This document shows, piece after piece, positions 57,499-64,000 of a stretch of DNA of 64,000 nucleotides. Both the position numbers and the translations under genes were made by a program. The notes beneath the pieces were generated by a model, which was given only the letters and a program-made list of their open reading frames with translations, did no database searches and was not told the DNA's origin. This DNA comes from Tilletiaria anomala UBC 951 (lineage: Eukaryota; Basidiomycota; Exobasidiomycetes; Georgefischeriales; Tilletiariaceae), in assembly GCF_000711695.1 (NCBI RefSeq), contig NW_013547017.1, forward strand, positions 248,001 to 312,000. The letters run 5' to 3'. Within the stretch, counting starts at the first letter, position 1; the number at the start of each line of letters is the position of its first letter.

Positions 57499-58599
57499 AT
57501 GTCTGCCGGGTCCACGTCCGCGGCGGCGGGGCCGTCGTCGGTTTCAATCGAGGTCAAGCAAGGCTCCACGCCTCTGCAGCTCGACGTCGGTTTCATGCTG
57601 TCCGTCGACCCGAATCAGCTCGACGCCTCCAAGCTGTCCTCTTCATCATCAGCAGCAGCACGCGATGCGTACCTCCTCGAACGAGCGCGGAACTCCACCC
57701 AGCACTTGCTCAATAGCATCTTCTCCCTGCCCTTCACCAAGCACGCAGATGTCGGGCCGTTGGCGACGTTGCCGCCCATCCAGCCTTCGTCGCGCATCTG
57801 TGAACCACGAGAAAAGCCGCTGCCAAAGACAGAAAGCAAGCCTCTGACCAAGTGGGAGAAGTTTGCGAAGGCGAAAGGCATCCAGCATCGCAAGAAGGAC
57901 AAGATGGTATGGGATGATGAGCGCAAGGATTGGGTGCCTAGATGGGGTTTCGAAGGCGCGAACAAGGACGAGGAGAATCAGTGGCTGCATGTCATGCCTT
58001 CCAATGCTGGTACGTCACCACCGTTGCCGTTTTTGTTCCTGGAATATCCGTATCTGATCCATCTCGCCTCAATTCTCTCCACGATAGAGGACGGCTACAA
58101 CCCTAGCGCGGCAGCCAAGAAAGTTCTCAAAGAACGAAAGGCGGCGAACGAAGGAAAGCGTCTTAAGAACTTGCAGCGTGCTGCTGCCTCTTCTGCTACA
58201 CCCAGCAACAGCGCGACGGTCTCGGACCGCGCAGCAGCCCGCGAGGTCAAAAAGGCTCAGCTCGAGGGCGACCTCCTGCGGTCGAAGCGCTCGACAGCGT
58301 CAATGGGCCGCTTCGACCGCGCGCTGCCGAACGAAAGCAAGACGTTCAAGACCAAGAGCCTGAAGCGCAAGTTTGAGCCAAACGAAGTTAACACATCCGC
58401 CGAGCGCAGTGTGCAGCTTGGCTTGCTTGGCAAGATGGAGCGCGCGCAGAAAGCCGGTGGAGACAAGGGCCTCGTTAACACGCGCAAGGCGGTCAAGTAC
58501 GCGAGCCAAGGGAGGGGGACTGCTGCGCTTGTTGGACACAGTACCGGGTCGCAGGGAGGCAAGGGCGGTAGCAAGAAGGGCGGGAGAAAGGGCAAGTGA
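57499..58599 (+). CDS. rrs1: Ribosome biogenesis regulatory protein RRS1
   Basis: Nucleolar assembly factor of the 60S subunit; with Rpf2 it brings 5S RNP into pre-60S particles. Exons 57499-58009 and 58088-58599; 340 aa. The family core is complete: LDVGFMLSVDPNQLDASKL, ARNSTQHLLNSIFSLPFTK, GPLATLPPI, REKPLPKTESKPLTKWEKFA, KAKGIQHRKKDKMVWDDERK and WVPRWGFEGANKDEENQWL. The 78-nt intron (GTACGT...CGATAG) has no stop and a length divisible by three, so unspliced RNA would add 26 hydrophobic residues; splicing restores SNAEDGYNPSAAAKKVLK. The Lys-rich C-terminus (GGKGGSKKGGRKGK) is usual. Convergent with the oxoprolinase-like gene, 146 bases between stops. Confidence 0.93.
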   Translation: MSAGSTSAAAGPSSVSIEVKQGSTPLQLDVGFMLSVDPNQLDASKLSSSSSAAARDAYLLERARNSTQHLLNSIFSLPFTKHADVGPLATLPPIQPSSRICEPREKPLPKTESKPLTKWEKFAKAKGIQHRKKDKMVWDDERKDWVPRWGFEGANKDEENQWLHVMPSNAGTSPPLPFLFLEYPYLIHLASILSTIEDGYNPSAAAKKVLKERKAANEGKRLKNLQRAAASSATPSNSATVSDRAAAREVKKAQLEGDLLRSKRSTASMGRFDRALPNESKTFKTKSLKRKFEPNEVNTSAERSVQLGLLGKMERAQKAGGDKGLVNTRKAVKYASQGRGTAALVGHSTGSQGGKGGSKKGGRKGK

Positions 58600-58745
58600 T
58601 AGTTGGCCTGCCTGCGCCTTTCCTTTCTCAGCTTTGATCACACGGTCCGCATTCATAGCAGCTCATGTACAATAGCCAGCATCAGCAAAAGAGGACATTT
58701 GTCTATAATAGCAATGTGGAGTGGGCGCAATAAGATATCACACGA

Positions 58746-61037
58746 TCATGCGCCAAGCTGGGCAGCCTCCCATTCCATCATGCTTCCTTTGCTATGTGTC
58801 GTATGTAGCCCGTTCTCGAAATGCGCGCGATCGAGTGACGCTGTGCGTCCACTCATCGCTTTGCCCCGCTCGAATTCTTCTTTCTCGACTTCTGCGCCCT
58901 TCTTGTCTCCGGCATTTCTATCAAATGTACTTGGACTTGCTTGCTGTCGCTCGCTTTTCTTGCCCCAACCCCCGCCGCCGGGAGTGTGAATGATGATCCG
59001 GTCACCTCGGCCCATGCGTGCGGTCGTCTTGGCGCCTAGATTGATGATGCGCGGTGGCTGGCGGACTTTACCGTTCTCATCCATGACCTTCTCCTGCTTG
59101 CGCCTCTTCGCTGTTCCATCGCTTTGCCCGCCATCTCCGGCGCTGGCGCTGGCGTCGACGCCGACGCCGTCATCGTCTCGATCCTCGTCATCATCAAGCA
59201 AGTCACCATCCTCCTCTCTCCGCTGCTTGACCCACAGATTCAGACCAGTCTTGGCGTCCTCGCCGCCTTCTAAGCCGAAGGGCCGATAGACGCGCCGCTC
59301 AGACAGAATTGACACCTGGATCGACGGAGAGTGGAACTCAATCTCACGGATCACACCATCGCCGCCTCTATACAGCCCATCGCCGCCTGACCCGGTGCGC
59401 AAGGAGAATTGCCGGATCATCACAGGGTAGCGCCGTTCCATGATTTCTGGGTCACTGTGCGGTTCGTTTGAAGGTTGTAAAGAAGGTGAGTGCTTCATTG
59501 CGAAAATAATGCAATGAAAAAGGCGTAGAACTCACGTGATGCGAGTGTTTGTCATGTGTGTGTGCACGCCGCTTGTCCCGTGCCAAGAGGGCCCAGCACC
59601 GGATCCACCAGCGATGGTCTCGTAGTAGCCAAAGCCCTCGACGTGGTTTCCATCTTTGTCGCGGCCTCCGAGGCCAAAAGTCAAGCTTTACACCGCACAA
59701 AGATATGATGTCAGTTTGCGTCTTGTCACGTAAAATGCTCGAACCTCCCTAGGGGTCGGCACACTCACTTGTTCGTACAACCTTGACTCGCTGCGACGGC
59801 TTTGAAAGCCTTGAGCACGACATCCGTGATCCTTTGACTAGTGAGCACATTGCCTCCGACAACTGCCGCGCTATCGCTTGGATCCAACAGGCTCCCCTTT
59901 GGGATGCGGACTTCGATCGGCGTTAGGCACCCCTGGTTGAGTGGAATGTCCATGCTGACCATACTTCGCAAGCAGTAGATGATGGCAGAATGCGAGACGC
60001 TTTTGGGGCAATTCCAGTTCCCCTGCACTTCTGGACCCGTGCCTTCAAAGTCAAAGATGGCCGAGCCTGCTGAAGGATCAATCGTCACCCGCAATTCGAT
60101 GGGCGTCCCGTCGTCCATATATTCAATGGCATGCAGCGAATTCGTGCCTTGGCGCTTTGACACGTCGCGCAGCAGGTTCCGAACCGCTAGTTCGGCATTG
60201 TTGCGTATGTGAAGCATGTACTGGATACGTCGTCGAAAGTAGAATGGTCATAATCAGCAGTGAGCCCGGCCTGCATTGGGAACAAGGCATGCGCACCTCC
60301 TGCACCGTCCCTAACCCCCACTCCTCGACGAGCATCTGGATGAGGTTGATACCCTTTTGGTTCGCCGCGATTTGTGCCTGAAGATCGCTCTCTACATCGC
60401 GAATACAGCGACTTCCTGAGCAGCCGGGGTACTTGCTCGGATCTTCGAGCATATGCTTTATGAGCCCGTGGCGATCATACTCGCCCTGACTGACTATTTT
60501 GAAGGACTTGATCTGGGCGCCTTCTTCGTACAGCGTCTTGCTCGTGGGCGGCATAGAGCCCGGAAGGATCCCACCAATGTCGGCATGGTGACCGCGGGAG
60601 GCAGTGAAGAAGATAACCTCATCTCGATCCTCTGCAAAGACAGGCGTTATGCAAGTCATGTCTGGCAAATGGCTTCCCCCGGCTGCCGGGTGATTTGCGA
60701 GGATGACATCGCCGCGCTGGATCCCATCACCTCCGTTCGCTTGGGCAAGGTGTGCAATCTGGTAGCGCACGGCGAAGCTCATGCTTCCCAAGTGGACGGG
60801 TAAGTGCGGCGCATTGGCCACGAGCGATCCGTCCGGCGAGAAGAGAGCGCAAGAGAAATCGAGGCGCTCCTTGATGTTGGTGGAGATGCTGGTCTGTTGC
60901 AGCGAGCGCCCCATAGCCTCCGCAACAGAAATGAAGCGATTTGCAAAGAGAGACAGCAGAATCGGGTCCGCCTCTTTGCTGTTCTTGCTGGATGGCCCAC
61001 CTCGTTGCCCTGGGCCGACGCCCGCCATTTTACTCAT
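58746..61037 (-). CDS. Hydantoinase B / 5-oxoprolinase C-terminal-half protein, stand-alone
   Basis: Matches the HyuB half of ATP-dependent 5-oxoprolinase (5-oxo-L-proline to L-glutamate). Exons (minus): 61037-60297, 60220-59769, 59685-59536, 59454-58746; 683 aa. Motifs: [198 protein letters not shown] and the closing HTPGGGGWG. The ~600-residue HyuA half, normally fused upstream in eukaryotes, is not found in 61038-62890, although the start ([10 protein letters not shown]) resembles the usual linker. It has an acidic insertion ([20 protein letters not shown]). Either a split gene, a HyuB-only paralogue, or a truncated copy. Confidence 0.9.
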
Positions 61038-62891
61038 CTTGGCTTGATACAAGAAGATTGCCCAGCAACCGAGCAGAGCAATGTGCTTGCCCTTGCGTAC
61101 AGATTCCGTGCCGCGATGTCGACCCGTTGAGAGAGGCCAATTTGTACGAGGGGTCCGATAAGCTTCCTAAGCTGGCTACGTCGTAACCGTGGTGGGCATG
61201 AACACCATCAGCAGGCTGCAAATAGCGAAGTGGTGACGTTGTGTCCGTCCGATACAGCCGATAGGCTTGACGCGTCTGAGCGGTGTTACGCTTGTACCCA
61301 TTGTGCCACTTGTAAATCCAGCTGTTGAGGAGAGGACGCGTCGAGTTGTTCTAGGATTCGGTGCAACAGCTGGACGCGGGGCGCGTTCCTGGGCGCGGTC
61401 TTGGAAACAACACGAGCATCGCAATTGTCCCCGTGGTGCGCGCCTCCTTGCAGCCTCTTGCTCGCTAATAAAGGAGTGCCCCCTTGATCACTCTGACTCT
61501 CGCCAGAACTGTGCATGGTGGACTGCTTCACTGTTGCTGCTTCCCCCTGGGGTAGCTCCGTTATGCTTCTCTCGAAATGTAGACGGTCAGCTCGCGGCTC
61601 GTAGTCTGCCAACTCTCGCCACACAGCGAAAACTTGCGTGCAGGGTCAAGGGTTGCAAGCCACATCCTCTCCTCCCTCCCTCGTCCCCCTCCCCCTTTGA
61701 CCGCATGATACATACGATACAAAGTATCTCGCCTGTGTCCTTGCAGACCTGGTCCTTGTTCTGAAACAGCAGCCAAGAGAAGCAAATCCGAGGCGATATG
61801 CCCTCGAGCTGGACACTTTTGGACGTCCTGTTTACCAGATTGCGGCTCTCTGTGCCAATGTAGCCTGCAAGTCTATGGCGGGGATGAATCCATCTTGATG
61901 AGAGTCAATGAAGACTCTCCGCAGCGACGACTGTCCTTTTCACTGACATCGCCACGCCTATCGGGCTGCCCAGTGCCGGAACATTCGAAAGCAAGACGGC
62001 CGCTTCGACGCTGACTTCCTGTACGTCGTCGAATGTCGACAGTCCCACACAGCGCCGTTCGTTCTTCTTTTCAAGTTGCTCGTCGTTTTCCATGTTCGCC
62101 GCCACCGGCCACAGTGTCCCCGCAAATACATACACTGATGCGCAGAAATTCTTGCGGCAGCCTGATCGACTTTCGATTGTTCGTTGAAAACACCTGACCC
62201 CAGTCTGTCTGCACCAGTTGCCAAGCAGCAAGTATTGATGGCAAACAGTGATAGACAACAGCAACTGCCGCTTATACCACAGACAATCCCGTAGCTGACG
62301 AAGCGGAGACAGTGACACTACAGCGACAACTGTGGCTTATGGCCACTGTGTGGTTTCAGCCTTCAGGGACAAACACTCGGCGTAACATCTAAAGAGCGTC
62401 GCCTTGCTGGATAGCCCCTTCATCGCCCCCTCCCCCTCCCCCGTTCCCGCCTTCAGCACCAGGTGCTCTCCTGGATCGTCCGTCCGTTCAAGTTGATCTC
62501 ACCATCGAACCATCCACCATCGATCACCTTCACTTTTGCATGACCGGTGATACACACGACTTCGTCCTCGGCATCGTCTACCCATCGCGCGGCTACATAT
62601 ACACTTCATCACTACTCAGCGGCTTTCAAACTGTGTTCCTTTCAAGGGTAAGCATCATTCTGCTTGCACATCGGGGACCCTTCACAGTGTTTGCGAGCTT
62701 GACAGGGTGAGTAAGGCGTATACCGTTTGTGATGGAGTGTCTCTATTAGTTGTGCTTTTCTTATTGACGACTCCTCTATGTCTTCGAAACAGCTTTCTTT
62801 CTCGCATCACTCAGTCCGCTCGTTCATCATCATCACTCCAAGCCTGAATCGGATTAGCTTTCTCACAAACATCCCAGAGTCCTCGCTCAAG
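61038..62891. promoter_or_regulatory. Intergenic upstream of HyuB (-) and the peptide precursor (+)
   Basis: 1.85 kb without a supported gene and without HyuA motifs on the minus strand. Near the right end, a TATA-like CATATACAC (about 62596) and donor-like GTAAGC (62648) and GTGAGT (62707) suggest a spliced 5' leader for the precursor gene. Confidence 0.4.
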
Positions 62892-63398
62892 ATGAAGGCC
62901 GCCCCTCACCTGACGCTCGTACTCGCCGCCTGTCTTGTGTTGATGCTCGGCGCTGCGTCTGTCATCGCTGCTCCTAGCAAGTCCGCCACAGAGATTGGTC
63001 CTGACCACGGCGCCCCACCAGCCGGCCAAACTTTCGTAGGCAGCGGTCCGTCACCAGCTTGGAAGCGCGATCCTAGCCCTGAGCCAAAGTCGGCCAAGAA
63101 GAAGACCAAGGCGCACCATCATCACAAGGGGGCGCATAAGTCAAAGGGCAGTGACAAGAAGAAGGTCGAGCACAAGGCGGGAGAGAGAAAAACTACGCAG
63201 CCCGCTGCTCCGGCTTCAGACTATGGCTTTTGGGGAGGCGGGCCTAGTCCTTCGTGGAAGAAGCGAGAGGCGGACGACGCTGAGGAACAGGTGCCAACGG
63301 AGGACTTTGGCTTCGTGGGTGTTGGACTGAGCCAAGGAATCAAGCGTGACGAGGCCGAAGGCATGATCAAGCTCGTCAAGCGCGGCACAGTAGTCTGA
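62892..63398 (+). CDS. Kex2-processed secreted repeat-peptide precursor (KEP-type)
   Basis: 168-aa secreted preproprotein. A signal peptide (residues 1-26, LTLVLAACLVLMLGAASVIA) precedes three related cores, each followed by a dibasic Kex2 site. Core 1: TFVGSGPSPAW-KR (residues 47-59). Core 2: YGFWGGGPSPSW-KKR (111-125). Core 3: FGFVGVGLSQGI-KR (139-152). A fourth KR stands at 163-164, before GTVV. Segments after the sites begin DPSPEP, EADDAEE and DEAEG, like the dipeptidyl-aminopeptidase spacers (EA/DP) of yeast alpha-factor precursor. A Lys/His-rich linker (residues 66-102) separates core 1 from core 2. Start: ATG at 62892 gives the signal peptide at the very N-terminus; an upstream in-frame ATG (62778) is disfavoured because it buries it. 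Role unknown: signalling peptide, repellent/surface peptide, or RiPP precursor. No UstY-like tailoring gene is in the window. Confidence 0.85.
   Translation: MKAAPHLTLVLAACLVLMLGAASVIAAPSKSATEIGPDHGAPPAGQTFVGSGPSPAWKRDPSPEPKSAKKKTKAHHHHKGAHKSKGSDKKKVEHKAGERKTTQPAAPASDYGFWGGGPSPSWKKREADDAEEQVPTEDFGFVGVGLSQGIKRDEAEGMIKLVKRGTVV
63030..63347 (+). repeat. Three diverged peptide-core repeats within the precursor
   Basis: Cores at 63030-63062, 63222-63257 and 63306-63341 share F-V/W-G-x-G-P/L-S-P/Q-x-W/I followed by KR or KKR. Cores 1 and 2 are closest (GPSPxW); core 3 has drifted. Irregular spacing (192 then 84 bases) excludes a recent tandem duplication. Confidence 0.8.
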
Positions 63399-64000
63399 GC
63401 AGCAACGTACCTCATGGTTAACCGCGTCACCATCACAGCGTCACCGACATCGTCAGCATTGTCGCCCTCGTCAGGTTCGCCTTCAGTTCCCCAGTGCGGC
63501 GCGCCGATCTTTCGCTAAAGAATTTCGTCGTGCTCGGGCCCAGCTCTCCGAAGCCTTGGGCCGGAGCATCGATATGTTAACATACCGACTTCAATGCGCC
63601 ACCAGTTACTCCAACAGTACCTTCTCAAACCCCTTTTACACGGGCAACCTGCCCGAGATACATTCACTTCTTCGTTTCCTTCTCTCACTATCCTTGTAAG
63701 CTGGAAAGGTGATAAGACCTTTCATTCCGCCTTCCTTCTCTTTTCTTTTTCGTATCCAAATGATAACAAGCTTAGACTTGTTTTCGGCCATCGGGCTTGG
63801 TATGAGCGGGCCTCAATGCCGGCCTCTCAAGCATGGAACGACGGTTCTCGGATCCCGGTGTATCGTATACATATCCCGCTCATTCGCCTAGGAATACACA
63901 GATTTATCCACTATTCCCGGCAATGCGCGAGTTGAGTAGTGCGGCTAACGGACGTCATTCGTGCGCGGCAGCTCTCATCGTGCAGCGGAGGCGGTGGATG
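63399..64000. other. 3' flank, no gene seen
   Basis: Probably the 3' UTR of the peptide precursor and intergenic sequence to the window edge; only short frames without motifs. Confidence 0.35.

Noticed and set aside
62778-62891. Upstream in-frame ATG of the peptide precursor
   Set aside because: Would add 38 residues before the signal peptide, and the region looks like a spliced 5' leader.

Overview
The window looks like a gene-dense euchromatic stretch of a filamentous or dimorphic basidiomycete, most likely of the smut lineage (Ustilaginomycotina). That placement is inferred from the many short introns (mostly 50-90 nt, GTRAGT donors, CTRAY-type branch sites), moderately high GC, serine/alanine-rich protein tails and the gene set (isovaleryl-CoA dehydrogenase, MIM2, RES-complex IST3, an N-terminally anchored multicopper oxidase). 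All exon junctions were read by eye; nearly all multi-exon models below close in frame. I saw no rRNA, tRNA, CRISPR array, transposase, reverse transcriptase or virus-derived gene.

Layout: 0.7-2.6 kb holds an unresolved hypothetical gene (+). 3.1-3.7 kb is complex I subunit NDUFB10 (+). 3.8-8.6 kb is a large CorA-type Mg transporter (-). 9.8-11.2 kb has fragments of an unresolved gene (-). 12.3-14.0 kb is a secreted acid phosphatase (-), divergent from a membrane-anchored multicopper oxidase (+, 16.1-18.3). Then come UTP7 (+), a long OPT peptide transporter (-), a tiny secreted Gly/Cys peptide (-, 27.9-28.1), and a gene-poor 3 kb region with an AT-rich island and a 32-bp perfect-but-one inverted repeat. 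Next are isovaleryl-CoA dehydrogenase (-), a hypothetical (-), ribulose-phosphate epimerase (-), splicing factor RBM39/Rsd1 (+), IST3 (-), MIM2 (+), the K+/H+ antiporter KHA1 (-) and a tricalbin/Mug190-like lipid transfer protein (-). After a 4.4-kb gene-poor stretch follow a PhoD-like phosphatase (-), RRS1 (+), a stand-alone hydantoinase-B half of 5-oxoprolinase (-), and a Kex2-processed repeat peptide precursor (+).

How they fit together: housekeeping is heavy. UTP7 and RRS1 serve ribosome assembly; IST3 and RBM39 serve splicing; NDUFB10, MIM2 and IVD are mitochondrial; RPE is pentose phosphate. Ion and nutrient handling is also clustered: CorA, KHA1, OPT, MCO, acid phosphatase, PhoD. The most novel content is the pair of small secreted peptide genes. 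The better one (62892-63398) carries three variant copies of an 11-12 residue core, each followed by a Lys-Arg site and an acidic/Ala/Pro spacer, the architecture of a secreted peptide signal or RiPP precursor.
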